DNA of 23,403 nt from positions 1-23,403 of the IMG/VR virus record IMGVR_UViG_3300050821_002774. One strand, written 5' to 3'. Below the pieces are notes generated by a model, which made no database searches, was not told the origin of the DNA, and was given only the letters and a program-made list of their open reading frames with translations. A program made the position numbers and the translations under genes. Within the stretch, counting starts at the first letter, position 1. Each line of letters opens with the position of its first letter. The stretch comes from a virus. Of this stretch, positions 1 through 8,719 are shown one piece after another.

Positions 1-52
1 CCTCGTTGATTGTCGGGTAGGGATTCCCTGTCCCGCCGTCTACGAGTGGCAC
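1..52 (-). CDS. Start of a further late gene, cut by the window edge
   Basis: A GTG at 52 follows directly after the TAG stop (53-55) of the upstream gene. The frame stays open for 17 codons to the window edge and reads MPLVDGGTGNPYPTINE. AAGG in the end of the upstream gene could serve as ribosome binding site. The direct stop-to-start junction matches the packing of the rest of the block. Too little is present to name a product; given its place behind the head genes, a structural protein is likely, but that is inference. Confidence 0.45.
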   Translation of the reverse strand, partial: MPLVDGGTGNPYPTINE

Positions 53-790
53 CTAAGCGACCTTCCGGCCACGCTTGACAGGTTCTTCCTCATCGCCAGC
101 AATAAAGCGATCGATTGCTTCCTGATTCTTCAGTGGCGCTCCGCAGCCTTCGTTGAAACATTTCGCAGAGGTTGGCAATACAGATCGGCCGCAATTCCAG
201 CATTCCGCCATCTGCACATTCTTTGCAGCCCACGGCCGTGACCAACCCAACTCCTTAAGTGCGGATCTATGCCCGTCCTGAATGTTTGAGCGGGTCACAG
301 AATTCCCGCCTACCGAGACGGTGACCATGCCGCCATTGACCTGGTAGGCTTCGTCCGCATCCTGGACACGCTTTGAGAGCATATCCACTCGCGCCCGTTC
401 TGCTGCCTGTAATTCCTCTTCTGTCGGGATAGCGTTCTCGGAGATAAACAGGCCAAACTTTGTGTAGTCCGACATCTGCCCGAGTTGAACGATATCTTTG
501 GCGACGTCCATACCGTCTGAGGGCTTCCATGTGAAGCCTCCGGTATCCGAGATGCAGGTGGAATAGACTGTGGCGGGAATCTTCACTGGCTCAGCAAAAC
601 GCTGGCCTTTTTCTTTGCCTCGAACCAGATAGCTGCCCACTCCGATATGCCTCAGGAATGGGTCCGGGGATACGCTATGCACATAGACGAAATAGGCTTC
701 GGCCGCTCTCCGCAAACTCATGGGCAGCGGTTCAATTCCTTTGCGATTCAGGTTGTCGATTTCGCCTGCAACTTCACGCGAATTACTCAT
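53..790 (-). CDS. Hypothetical late protein with a C-terminal four-cysteine zinc motif
   Basis: A 245-residue protein if started at the ATG at 790, which overlaps the stop of the preceding gene by 8 bases. The open frame runs further upstream, but that part is out-of-frame sequence of the neighbouring gene. The central part (about residues 85-160) is acidic with a probable helix at 122-150. Near the C-terminus Cys197, Cys200, Cys211 and Cys216 (CWNC, then CFNEGC) form a likely zinc knuckle, followed by an acidic stretch and a basic tail (KRGRKVA). I do not recognise the family. Its place downstream of the capsid gene suggests a virion or assembly role. The same CWNCG...C..EGC pattern recurs in the early gene at 22726-22989. 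Confidence 0.72.
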   Translation of the reverse strand: MSNSREVAGEIDNLNRKGIEPLPMSLRRAAEAYFVYVHSVSPDPFLRHIGVGSYLVRGKEKGQRFAEPVKIPATVYSTCISDTGGFTWKPSDGMDVAKDIVQLGQMSDYTKFGLFISENAIPTEEELQAAERARVDMLSKRVQDADEAYQVNGGMVTVSVGGNSVTRSNIQDGHRSALKELGWSRPWAAKNVQMAECWNCGRSVLPTSAKCFNEGCGAPLKNQEAIDRFIAGDEEEPVKRGRKVA

Positions 791-968
791 TTGGCTTCTT
801 CTCCGGTGATACATAGTCAGGGTGCATCTTTGCGCACTCAACTGGGTTAGTGGGCCAATTGACTCTTGGCTTGGGGGCATCGGGGTGATCTGGATGGATA
901 GCAAAACTACTGAGACCACCGCCATCCGGGTTGTAACGTCCGCCAGTGCCACCTGGATCGATTGCCAT
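783..968 (-). CDS. Small hypothetical late protein, 61 aa
   Basis: The ATG at 968 has a strong AAGGAG site 6 bases upstream, which decides this start over the longer open frame. The product begins MAIDPGGTGG, is rich in Pro, Gly and Asn, and has no membrane segment or known motif. It shares 8 bases with the next gene (ATGAGTAA), so the two are probably translationally coupled. Function unknown; a small virion or assembly protein is possible by position. Confidence 0.68.
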   Translation of the reverse strand: MAIDPGGTGGRYNPDGGGLSSFAIHPDHPDAPKPRVNWPTNPVECAKMHPDYVSPEKKPNE

Positions 969-976
969 ATGTCTCC

Positions 977-1519
977 TTAGTGAATGATGTTTCCAGCGGC
1001 GTCGTAGAGCTTCACGCGCTGCCCTGCCCAAGTCGGCGCACTTAACACATCGTTGATTGCATCGCTTGTCTTTTCGTCAATGTCTTGCTCTTTCATTTGC
1101 TCCCGCAGTTTGAGTGCTTTGAGGCGATCCTTTTCCGTGTAGTTAACGGTTCCCATTACGAGATATTGCACGTAGAGCGCAGCGAAGCCTTTCACTGCAT
1201 CGCCGTCTGGAAAACTTACGTCGCAGCGTTCATACTCTCCGTCTTCGGGATATTCCATAGCGATGGGTGCGCCGAAGCACATATTCCGATGACCTTCGCG
1301 GGTTCCGGCCCAGTCATATGCGCTCTTCCACTTCTCCAGCAGCCAGCACTCCTCATTCGGGTATCGCTTAAGTTCCACGACCTTATCGCGGCCTTTGATG
1401 AGAACCTTTTCCGTGCGCGTCGGTGCCCACACCACACGAAAGAGGGGATCCCCCTTCGGCGTCTTGCCAAATTCTGATAGATCAATCTCGTGAATCATGA
1501 TCTCTTTTGTGCTTTGCAT
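977..1519 (-). CDS. Hypothetical late protein downstream of the capsid gene, 180 aa
   Basis: The product begins MQSTKEIMIHEIDLSEFG. GGAGG lies only 3 bases before the ATG at 1519; an alternative ATG at 1498 would remove 7 residues. The protein is mixed alpha/beta by eye, with a charged helical stretch near residues 130-160 (EKDRLKALKLREQMKEQDID). It has no recognisable enzyme motif or membrane segment. It is the first gene after the capsid terminator and its ribosome binding site abuts that hairpin, so it should be made at lower levels than capsid through read-through. Function unknown; head-completion or another virion role would fit the position. Confidence 0.7.
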   Translation of the reverse strand: MQSTKEIMIHEIDLSEFGKTPKGDPLFRVVWAPTRTEKVLIKGRDKVVELKRYPNEECWLLEKWKSAYDWAGTREGHRNMCFGAPIAMEYPEDGEYERCDVSFPDGDAVKGFAALYVQYLVMGTVNYTEKDRLKALKLREQMKEQDIDEKTSDAINDVLSAPTWAGQRVKLYDAAGNIIH

Positions 1520-1524
1520 CTGCC

Positions 1525-1560
1525 TCCAAAAATAAGGGGCTAGCCAAAAGCTAGCCCCTC
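1525..1560 (-). terminator. Rho-independent terminator after the major capsid gene
   Basis: A perfect 9-bp stem (GGGGCTAGC paired with GCTAGCCCC, 1536-1558) with a 5-base loop is followed, on the minus strand, by TTATTTTT. It starts 8 bases after the capsid stop codon. The T-tract runs directly into the GGAGG of the next gene, so the element probably sets a step-down in expression after capsid. Confidence 0.85.
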
Positions 1561-1565
1561 CAGGA

Positions 1566-2825
1566 TTAGTAGCCGCTTGGGATTGCCAGCGTATCTCCGT
1601 ACGCACCGGCAGCCGGATCATCGCAACCGATGTTTCCACCAAATACGAGATAGGTGATCTTGGTGCTTGCCAACCCGCCCGAGCCCCCGTAGATCGGGAA
1701 CATCGTCTTCCCATCAACTTCATAGAAGTCGGTAGGATAGATTTCCTGACGGAACCAGTGGTCCTGCGCGATGAAGTCAATGCGACCCTGCGTTGCTTTG
1801 ACCGAAGGAACGATGGGATATCCAGCCAGCGTCTTAGGCGGAAGCTTCTTGAGCTGATCCTGCGAAGAATCTCCGGTGATCTGCTGCATGATGTTCTGCG
1901 TAATAACGAGGCCTGTATTCTCCCATGCCGCTTCCTGGTCAAGATTCATATAGAAGAAGCCGTTGGAGGCAATGCCGCCTTCGACTCCATTACGAATCCG
2001 CATCAGGTTCAGCAAAAGGCGTCCGTATGCCGGGGTAATAGCCAAACCACCGCCCGAAACATAGGGGGTAGTCAGACGACCGGGGTAGGTCGCACGATTC
2101 AGGGTGAGGAACGTACCCGTAGTCGAAGAGACCTGGTAGGACTGGATGCCAGCAATGCCGGAGTTCGCAACGTTCGTCGCGTTCTCTGCAAGGATGGAAT
2201 CTCCAGCCGCGGGCGCCGTGCCCGAAGGTACGGCCGTGAAGAAGATCTTCTTGTTCAGGTAATCGACATAGCTGATGGTGTTGGTAGACTTCACCGCACC
2301 ACCGACTGCGCCAGTTACGATCTGAACAATCTGCTGGTCCGAAAACCGGGCAGGAGTTGATACGGATACGGAAGGATCACCAACCGTGTAAGCGGTGACG
2401 GTATCCAACTGGTCTGCGCCGTTGCCCTGTACAAGAGAATCAAGGAAGGCGCGGAAATTCTTCATACCGCGACCGACTTCTTTCTCTACATAGTTCTGAA
2501 TCGATTTCGCGCCCGAATCATTCGCAACTTCTGCGAGTTCAGACCACTCAATCGCCCACCGGTAGTAAGCATTCGACAGAAGGCCTACCGCACGCTGTCC
2601 GGCAGAGCCGCGGCCCATGTCGCCACCGTCAAGGTTGACGACGCCACCGTTGCCGCCTGCCTGAATGTCGAGGGGAACGCGAGTTGCGCGGGTGGAAACT
2701 TCCAAGTCTTCGCGGGTCTGCAGTTTAGTGAGGAAGACGTTCTCATTAAACCAAAGCTGCGGAATGGTCCGTCGGACCTTTTCCAGTTGGAGTGCTAGTG
2801 TTCCTGCATTAAGTGCAGTCGCCAC
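1566..2825 (-). CDS. Major capsid protein
   Basis: A 419-residue protein starting with GTG at 2825; GAGGT lies 6 bases upstream. It forms the icosahedral head shell. Support is partly positional (portal, scaffold, capsid order) and partly composition: an N-terminal helical arm (LEKVRRTIPQLWFNENVFL), Gly/Ala/Thr-rich beta regions, a helical segment with NFRAFLDSLVQGNG near residue 125, and a C-terminal region ending in FGGNIGCDD. Length and layout suit an HK97-fold capsid protein of the sort seen with P22-like portals. I see no protease or scaffold fusion. It is followed at once by a strong terminator, as expected for the most highly expressed late gene. The fold assignment is inference, as no short signature defines this family. 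Confidence 0.85.
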   Translation of the reverse strand: MATALNAGTLALQLEKVRRTIPQLWFNENVFLTKLQTREDLEVSTRATRVPLDIQAGGNGGVVNLDGGDMGRGSAGQRAVGLLSNAYYRWAIEWSELAEVANDSGAKSIQNYVEKEVGRGMKNFRAFLDSLVQGNGADQLDTVTAYTVGDPSVSVSTPARFSDQQIVQIVTGAVGGAVKSTNTISYVDYLNKKIFFTAVPSGTAPAAGDSILAENATNVANSGIAGIQSYQVSSTTGTFLTLNRATYPGRLTTPYVSGGGLAITPAYGRLLLNLMRIRNGVEGGIASNGFFYMNLDQEAAWENTGLVITQNIMQQITGDSSQDQLKKLPPKTLAGYPIVPSVKATQGRIDFIAQDHWFRQEIYPTDFYEVDGKTMFPIYGGSGGLASTKITYLVFGGNIGCDDPAAGAYGDTLAIPSGY

Positions 2826-2932
2826 GGTGATACCTCGTTAGGGAGTTCGCGAGGGTCACCCTTTTGCCTTTCGGCCACCTTGGGTTTTGGTGAGTTGGGA
2901 CTTTTAGCGTTGAATCAACCTCACCCCGAGAA

Positions 2933-2953
2933 ACGCCGTTTAGCCTCTGGCGT
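2933..2953 (-). other. Hairpin in the 158-bp gap between scaffold and capsid genes
   Basis: The stretch 2826-2983 holds no gene. On the minus strand it contains a 5-bp stem (ACGCC / GGCGT) with an 11-base loop followed by TTTCT, perhaps a weak terminator or attenuator. Nearer the capsid start is a second small dyad (AGGGT-c-ACCCT, 2852-2862). No convincing -35/-10 pair is visible. The gap probably tunes capsid against scaffold output, but that is inference. Confidence 0.3.
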
Positions 2954-2983
2954 GGAGGAGTTTGGGGTTTGGTCTGGGGAAAC

Positions 2984-4189
2984 TTACTCGGCCAGCATCA
3001 ACTTCTTGCCGTCCTTAAGGATGAACTTGCCGCGCATAATCATTGCGTCTGAAGTCTTCACTCTGTCAATCAGTTGCGGCGCGGGTGGCTTGTCCACTAC
3101 GGAGAATCCCGCCTCTGGCTTAGTGCCAGTTGCGACTGTCTCCTTCTCGCCAGACTTCGGTGCCGCCGCTGCGCCTGGATTGCCGAAGATCGTTCTTCCT
3201 ACCTTCGGGGCAATCTCCGCAATGGCGGCGGTCTCACGACTCTTAATCAGTCTGAGTGCGCCTTCTTTATCCTTACGCACCCACAATGCATTGAGTGACT
3301 TCTGGAAGGTTTCATCGCCCTTCATGCGCTCAATAACCTTGGCCTTGACTGTCGAAGCCGCTAACTCCTGCGCCTCTTTATCGTTCGGCCGACGCTTGAA
3401 GAATGTGTCCAGTTCCTTCGCAATCAGTGGGTCGCGGAAGCTATCAACACTTCTTTCCATCTCAGAGTTGAATGCCTGCTCTTCGCGCTGATTCAACTGC
3501 TGTTCGCGCTCCGTGAACTTCTTGTCAGGCTGAACGGTATTGGTTCGCTGCACCAATGCCTTTGCTTGAAACGACCCGGCCCAGTCCTGCAACTGCTTAA
3601 TCATACCCGGTACTGCATCAGCCTTGCCGAACTCAAGAGCCATCGCCATGCGCTCAAGAAACAGCGGGATACCGTTCTGTTGAATTGTCGCGGCCATCAC
3701 GCTTGACATCGCCGAGCCCCAGCCTTCAGGGTCTGCCTTAGCCCACTGAGCCGTGACCGCTTCTGCGAGTCTGCCGATACTATCCGGCGCGACTTCAAAC
3801 ACATCAGCGACCAGGGCCTCAGGATCATTCAAGAGCTTCGTGCTGATCTCCTCAAGCTCTTGCGCTTTGCCTTGGAGCTCAGAGAACGAGGCTTCTAAAG
3901 CTTCACGCCCACCCTTCTCCTCCAGCCAGCCCTTGACTCCATCAAGATCGAAATCCTTCAGCTTCTCATCAACTGCCCGCTTGCCGAAGAATGTTGCCTT
4001 GGCTTCTTTGAACGCCGCGGGATCTGCTGCCTTCAGATTCCTGATCCACGCGGGCATCGTGCGTTCATCGCCCTTGACTTCAGGTGTTTCGACTACGGAC
4101 TCCGTCTCGGTTACTTCGCTTGGCTGCTCTACTACTTCTTCTGTGGTTACTTCGGGTGCTTCCAGTACGGCTCCGAGTTCATCGGACAT
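2984..4189 (-). CDS. Scaffolding protein (head assembly)
   Basis: A 401-residue protein starting at ATG 4189 with GAGGA upstream. It lies between the portal and capsid genes, the usual place for a scaffold. The N-terminus (residues 1-40) is very acidic, with repeated Glu, Val, Thr and Pro. The middle is mostly charged helix with probable coiled coil (FTEREQQLNQREEQAF near residue 228). The C-terminus is basic (MRGKFILKDGKKLMLAE), as expected for the capsid-binding end of a scaffold. There are no cysteines or membrane segments. It would template procapsid assembly and then leave the head. The call rests on position and composition; no sequence signature is decisive. Confidence 0.7.
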   Translation of the reverse strand: MSDELGAVLEAPEVTTEEVVEQPSEVTETESVVETPEVKGDERTMPAWIRNLKAADPAAFKEAKATFFGKRAVDEKLKDFDLDGVKGWLEEKGGREALEASFSELQGKAQELEEISTKLLNDPEALVADVFEVAPDSIGRLAEAVTAQWAKADPEGWGSAMSSVMAATIQQNGIPLFLERMAMALEFGKADAVPGMIKQLQDWAGSFQAKALVQRTNTVQPDKKFTEREQQLNQREEQAFNSEMERSVDSFRDPLIAKELDTFFKRRPNDKEAQELAASTVKAKVIERMKGDETFQKSLNALWVRKDKEGALRLIKSRETAAIAEIAPKVGRTIFGNPGAAAAPKSGEKETVATGTKPEAGFSVVDKPPAPQLIDRVKTSDAMIMRGKFILKDGKKLMLAE

Positions 4190-4199
4190 TAGTTATTCC

Positions 4200-4574
4200 T
4201 CACTTGATGTACCACTTCGACGTGCCGGCAACCGTGAAATAGCACGCTCGATACTGCGTATTCGCTACGGCGGTCATCACCGCAAAGATGTTCCCTGCAG
4301 TCGTCGTCGTCCATGCCCCAGTCGCCAGAATGTCAAAGCATCCGCCATTCAGCGTGGAGAAGTTTACTGGAGGAGTAATCGTTGCAATCGCCGCCGTGCC
4401 GGTGATGACTAAAAAGCTAGAGGTGGGCGCAATCGTTCCCGCCGAAGCAATCGTCTGCAGCGCCGACACTCCAATATTGAGCTGTCCACAGCCGTTCGGC
4501 CCAGTGCTGCAGCCGGGCTGCTGACCCAACACCGCGGTAGCGAGAATCAGCCATGCGAGGATTCCTTTGAGCAT
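4200..4574 (-). CDS. Small secreted or virion-surface protein with a signal peptide
   Basis: A 124-residue protein from the ATG at 4574, which overlaps the portal stop (TGATG); AAGGAG is correctly spaced. A GTG one codon upstream is the alternative. It begins MLKGILAWLILATAVLGQQ, a basic residue then a hydrophobic core and a plausible signal-peptidase I site after Gly18; there is no clear lipobox. The mature part is Thr/Ala/Gly-rich beta sequence with four or five cysteines and ends in an aromatic stretch (SKWYIK). It could be an exported protein or a head-decoration protein whose N-terminus only resembles a signal. A signal peptide inside a portal-scaffold-capsid block is unusual. Function unknown. 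Confidence 0.72.
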   Translation of the reverse strand: MLKGILAWLILATAVLGQQPGCSTGPNGCGQLNIGVSALQTIASAGTIAPTSSFLVITGTAAIATITPPVNFSTLNGGCFDILATGAWTTTTAGNIFAVMTAVANTQYRACYFTVAGTSKWYIK

Positions 4575-6934
4575 CACTTCTCCTTGATTCCTGCCTGATC
4601 GGGCGGGGTTGGCTTCTGTATCGGCGTCACAGCTTCCTTCGCTGCCAAGACTGCCTTATGCTGGGCTGTTGCGGCCTTCTCCTGCGTGTCTGCCGCGGTG
4701 TTCTGCTCTTCCATTACCTGCGAGTTAGCGATCTCTTCAGGGGCTACTGAGATACCATCCTTAGCCAATATCTGACTGATTGCGTTGGGATCGGTGATTG
4801 CCCCCGTAAGCGAAATCTTTGGTGGCTCGAATTGTGGGGTCGGTGCATTATTGGCAATTGCTGCCGCATGTAGGTCAGCATGAAGCGTGACGTTATCGAC
4901 GCCCTGTTGATTGCCCTTCTGAATCTCTTCATAGCACTGCGTGGACGAGAGCCATTCGATGCATTTATCCAGCTCGGCTTGGTTGTAGTCGTACTTGCCC
5001 ACCGGAACAGAGGAGGTCGTAGGCATGGGCATTGGTGAGCCATCCGCATTCACCATGTTCGGGATCGGAGGAGCTGGCTTTCCCATACGCCGAGCAATTT
5101 CTACGTATATCGACCAGTGCGCTATAGCCTCTGCATTCAGGGGAACAGCTTGGGCGGCCTGAATATACTGGGGAATCTGTGTCTGATCAGGAATCGGAGG
5201 CTCGCCCAACATCTGCTCAATTTCCCGCAACTGCTTGTCTCGTGCCTCAGCTCCCGGAATAACCAGGTTCTCCAATCCTGAATACTGCTTGATGAGCTTC
5301 AGGTTGTCGGGATGATAAACAATCGCCTGCCCCTGTTCACCCTGACCTAATTGTGTAAGAACTGCCTGAAGACTGGCGCGTTGATCTGCCATAGTTTCAG
5401 GGAAGCTTGAGTCTGTATTCGGATAGCAACCCCATGTTCCATCAAGAATGGCTGCGGGATTGAATTGTTGCTGTCCTCCACTGCCCTGTACGGCAATTAA
5501 TGGTCTGTCCTGCACTAACTTGGCCGCTTCCACTACTGCAATCTCATAGGTACCCGCAAAGAGCCACTGCAACCCTCCCCACGCTGGAGATAGTTGGCCC
5601 TTGGCTTGGTCAGAGAGCATCTTTTGCCCCGAAGCTGTCTCCTGATCAGGCGTTCCGTCACCATAAAGACTTGGAAGATCTCCCGTCGTAAACTGTGCCA
5701 GAGAGATAAGTCTGTCAAGATTCGCGACTAATTCAGGCGGTAGCTGTGCGACCTCTTCCTGCATTACCAGGTCTGCAATACTTGCACCGTTGGGTACGGT
5801 AATCTGATGAATCACTCCAGGCGCTGACCTCTGCTCAGTCAAAGCTTCTGAGTCAACCGTATCCGCTACCCACGTCGCGGGGATGCTGAAGTCAATATGC
5901 TCTCTCAGCATATTCATGTAATCATTGAACGCCTGCTGAATCGGTACAAGATCATGAAGAAGTGAGGGCCTATTAGCACCCTTACCCGGTGCTGGCCATT
6001 CCACGCGTAGCGCCTTCTCCATAGCCTCGGGAACACACTCAACCGCTTTACCACTCACGACGGTGACTCGAACGCCTTCAGGGTAGAGTGCTTTTAGCTC
6101 ATCCCGATTTGCTTCCGGCGCCTTGCGGTAACGCGAGGGTCGCAACCAAGCCGTATGACGTGTCGTGAGATTCTTGAGTGCTTCGGCATAGCCAGCGGCA
6201 CCGCGCCTATCGGCAAGAATATTAAGTCGCGCAATTCGCTCAAACGCGGATTCGCTTGTAACCTCACTCTCACCCTTGATATCGTCCGCATAATCAGGGA
6301 ATTCTTCTTTAAGTTCGTAGACGTCTTCTTCTTCAGAGATAACTGCGTATCCCCACTTCTTAACCTTCTCTTTTCCCTTAAGCGGGGAGAATAAGGGAAC
6401 CTTGGTTTCAAGCACCCCATAGACGCCAGTCTGTAAATCGCCGTTCCCATCAACCCACGTACGGGTTAGCGCTCTGCCATCAGTACAGAAATAAGCAGCT
6501 ACTTCAGCCTGCCGGTCCTTCATGTGAACCAGGCGATCAACCCTGTGCCGCATCTTTTCGGCATAGGAGGCTGCAGTAATGTCTACCGACCGCTGCAAGT
6601 CGTCAGGGACGAAGTTGATCCCTGGAGGATTCTGGCTCAGAATCGATACAAAGCTTCTCCAGTGCGGCGTATAGATATTGTAGACATCCATAAAGCGAGG
6701 CAATTCCTGCCCACTCGCCTCTGGCTGCATGTAAGTGTTTGAGACTGAATCCCACCAGAGATATTGATTACCGTTTCTGAAGTTCCTCTGTTGCCAAGCT
6801 TTGCGTACTTCACTCCGACGCGCGCTTAGTTCTTCTTTGAGTACCCCTTTGACAAGGTTCTCTAGCGCGACGCGTCCTTCATCGCTCAGTTGCGCTTGTT
6901 GCTCTACTTCAGGTGTTACCGCGGCTGTACTCAA
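4574..6934 (-). CDS. Portal protein (P22-like)
   Basis: A 786-residue protein, the size expected for P22-type portals. It starts with TTG at 6934, overlapping the preceding stop as TTGA; a GAGG lies about 10 bases upstream. It forms the dodecameric ring at the head vertex through which DNA is packaged. Residues 1-200 include WQQRNFRNGNQYLWWD and YNIYTPHWRSFVSILSQNPP, typical of this family's N-terminal region. The centre has IQQAFNDYMNMLREHIDFS and a Gly/Gln-rich segment before SGQKMLSDQAKGQLSPAW. The C-terminal 100 residues are Ala/Gln-rich and helical (EEQNTAADTQEKAATAQHKA), consistent with the barrel helix. It sits directly behind the large terminase and one small gene, as usual. Confidence 0.88.
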   Translation of the reverse strand: MSTAAVTPEVEQQAQLSDEGRVALENLVKGVLKEELSARRSEVRKAWQQRNFRNGNQYLWWDSVSNTYMQPEASGQELPRFMDVYNIYTPHWRSFVSILSQNPPGINFVPDDLQRSVDITAASYAEKMRHRVDRLVHMKDRQAEVAAYFCTDGRALTRTWVDGNGDLQTGVYGVLETKVPLFSPLKGKEKVKKWGYAVISEEEDVYELKEEFPDYADDIKGESEVTSESAFERIARLNILADRRGAAGYAEALKNLTTRHTAWLRPSRYRKAPEANRDELKALYPEGVRVTVVSGKAVECVPEAMEKALRVEWPAPGKGANRPSLLHDLVPIQQAFNDYMNMLREHIDFSIPATWVADTVDSEALTEQRSAPGVIHQITVPNGASIADLVMQEEVAQLPPELVANLDRLISLAQFTTGDLPSLYGDGTPDQETASGQKMLSDQAKGQLSPAWGGLQWLFAGTYEIAVVEAAKLVQDRPLIAVQGSGGQQQFNPAAILDGTWGCYPNTDSSFPETMADQRASLQAVLTQLGQGEQGQAIVYHPDNLKLIKQYSGLENLVIPGAEARDKQLREIEQMLGEPPIPDQTQIPQYIQAAQAVPLNAEAIAHWSIYVEIARRMGKPAPPIPNMVNADGSPMPMPTTSSVPVGKYDYNQAELDKCIEWLSSTQCYEEIQKGNQQGVDNVTLHADLHAAAIANNAPTPQFEPPKISLTGAITDPNAISQILAKDGISVAPEEIANSQVMEEQNTAADTQEKAATAQHKAVLAAKEAVTPIQKPTPPDQAGIKEK

Positions 6935-7185
6935 CGAGTCTTAGCCTCAGCCATGTGTACGTCCTCATTCCATGTGCGCAGCTTGACGCCTAAGGGCTTG
7001 GGTTGAGCTGTTACTGCCTCAGCAATTACAGCCTTGCGTCGCTCAAGTGCTCCGATACGCTCGCCCATATCGAATATCACCCGATTCTCTAGATCAATGA
7101 TGAGTTTGCGATGGTCGATGCATTCCTTGATGCACCACGCAACCGCACACATCGTTATCCCGAGAAGTACGCCTAGAATCGCCAT
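6931..7185 (-). CDS. Small single-span membrane protein, 84 aa
   Basis: ATG at 7185 with an AAGGTGA site that overlaps the terminase stop. An N-terminal membrane segment (about residues 3-19, ILGVLLGITMCAVAWCI) is followed by a charged, probably coiled-coil region (LIIDLENRVIFDMGERIGALERR) and a polar tail. This layout is found in small phage membrane proteins such as holins and spanin-like subunits, but no lysis enzyme is visible nearby, so function stays open. Its TGA overlaps the portal TTG start, linking their translation. Confidence 0.68.
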   Translation of the reverse strand: MAILGVLLGITMCAVAWCIKECIDHRKLIIDLENRVIFDMGERIGALERRKAVIAEAVTAQPKPLGVKLRTWNEDVHMAEAKTR

Positions 7186-7189
7186 CGTC

Positions 7190-8719
7190 TCACCTTCCCA
7201 AGAAACGGGTTTTGCCCTTTCTCTCTGCCACCATCTTCATGTGTCGCATAGCCGCTATATTTGGGTTCGCTGACGACTCAATAGCCTCAGCCAACCTAAC
7301 CTCAAACGGTTTATTTTTGTTATTCAACATCGACTGCAGTCCGTACCGCAGTTCATCGATCACGTCGTCATAAAGGTGATCTGTCTTGCAAATGTCTTCT
7401 ATATTCGGGCCGTCTTTGTCATACTGGGCGGCCGGTACTGCATTAAGAGCTTCGGGGCAAGCCTCTGAAATCATCCATTGATCGTTCTGGATGAGTTGAT
7501 ATATAAAGCGCCAGCCTACGATTCTCTGGTTGTCTGCGGGCTCAGGTGCCGGAATTCCGGCAGACCGTAAAACTTTGCCGATAACTTCGGAGGTTGGATT
7601 AGCGCTTGTCTTCTTTCCGAAGGCATCGGGTGAGAGGAAGAACCGCGCAATCTTCTCATTTTTCGAACTGTATCCAATGTCTCTGGCGAGTCCTTCTTCA
7701 TCGCCACCCTCTTGTGCGAGACTGATTACTTTCTCGCGGTAAGTGAATACAAACTTCTTTGGTGCATCGATCCTCTTGCCAAATGTCGCAGCCTCTTCAG
7801 GACTTACATCGCCCGTTGTGTGCCAGTGGATTGAGGAATGATGCTTGAATCCCCAGTCCATCGATATCCACTTCGGCCACCAGGGTTTGATTACCTGCCC
7901 GAGAATCGAGGGGTGAATTGCCCTATCCACTCGCTCAAAGTTGGTGAAATACTGACCCTCAGGGATAGACCAGTCTCCTTCAGCAAGGGCTCGCCGTTTC
8001 GCGTCTGGCAACGAAAGCAGGTCTTGATAGTAGTCAGTCGTAATGTGCGGGTTATCGAGCACACGCGCCGGCACGTAAGCGAACTGATCCTTAAATGGCA
8101 GGAGTTCTTTCGGAAACTTTCCGTCTATCCAAAAGTCTTTTACCCAGTGGTGGCCAAGACCACCAGGATTAGTGGCACCCACAAAACAGGGACGGCTAAC
8201 ACCAGGCCACCTAAGCCGAAATCGCAGGTCATCGAAAGTCTCTTTGCTGTTTTCCGTGAGTTCTTCAACCGCAATAGCCGCGAACTCAGCAGAACGATAC
8301 TTGCTGGGATCATCAAGGTTCCGTAAAGCAATAGTCCCGCCCCCGAATTCCGGCAACATCTGAAAGTTGTAACCATCACTCTGCGTCTTTCTCAGAGCTC
8401 CAAGCCACTCGGGAAACTCCCTGTTGATCCTGCTGATCTGCCTATCTGTAAGCGTTGGGTAATCCATCGAGAACAGTCCGACGCGAATACCCTCAATGCC
8501 CGTTTCTGCATAAAGCTTCAACAGCTGCCGCAAGCACCACCAGCGCAGGAAGTAAGACTTTCCACCACCACCAGCGCCACCGTACAGCGTGAATCTGTGC
8601 TCGTCTGAGGCCTTGAATGCTTCTCTTTGCCTCTCTGTAGGCTTCATCAGCTCAGAGAAGCGAACATCTTCAAGCGTCAGGCATACCACCAGTTCTGAAC
8701 GTCGCAGGCTTTCTCCCAC
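7190..8719 (-). CDS. terL: Terminase large subunit
   Basis: The ATP-driven DNA-packaging motor and headful or site nuclease. In the 509-residue frame, Walker A is GGAGGGGKS (residues 47-55), Walker B is AAIAVEE (147-153) with the catalytic glutamate, and the coupling motif is GATN (181-184). The RNase H-like nuclease domain shows ISMDWG (Asp288), SPDAFG (Asp365) and DHLYDDVIDELRYG (Asp451/452/455). The true start is uncertain: GTG at 8719, GTG at 8689 or ATG at 8647 (LMKPTERQ). None has a clear ribosome binding site, and the first two lie inside the preceding 53-aa gene, so initiation may depend on coupling. Portal follows after one small gene, as usual. Confidence 0.93.
   Translation of the reverse strand: MGESLRRSELVVCLTLEDVRFSELMKPTERQREAFKASDEHRFTLYGGAGGGGKSYFLRWWCLRQLLKLYAETGIEGIRVGLFSMDYPTLTDRQISRINREFPEWLGALRKTQSDGYNFQMLPEFGGGTIALRNLDDPSKYRSAEFAAIAVEELTENSKETFDDLRFRLRWPGVSRPCFVGATNPGGLGHHWVKDFWIDGKFPKELLPFKDQFAYVPARVLDNPHITTDYYQDLLSLPDAKRRALAEGDWSIPEGQYFTNFERVDRAIHPSILGQVIKPWWPKWISMDWGFKHHSSIHWHTTGDVSPEEAATFGKRIDAPKKFVFTYREKVISLAQEGGDEEGLARDIGYSSKNEKIARFFLSPDAFGKKTSANPTSEVIGKVLRSAGIPAPEPADNQRIVGWRFIYQLIQNDQWMISEACPEALNAVPAAQYDKDGPNIEDICKTDHLYDDVIDELRYGLQSMLNNKNKPFEVRLAEAIESSANPNIAAMRHMKMVAERKGKTRFLGR

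Noticed and set aside
3753-4412. 219-codon plus-strand Ser-rich frame
   Set aside because: It is a shadow of the acidic scaffold gene, as Ser-rich antisense frames of Glu/Ala-rich genes often are.
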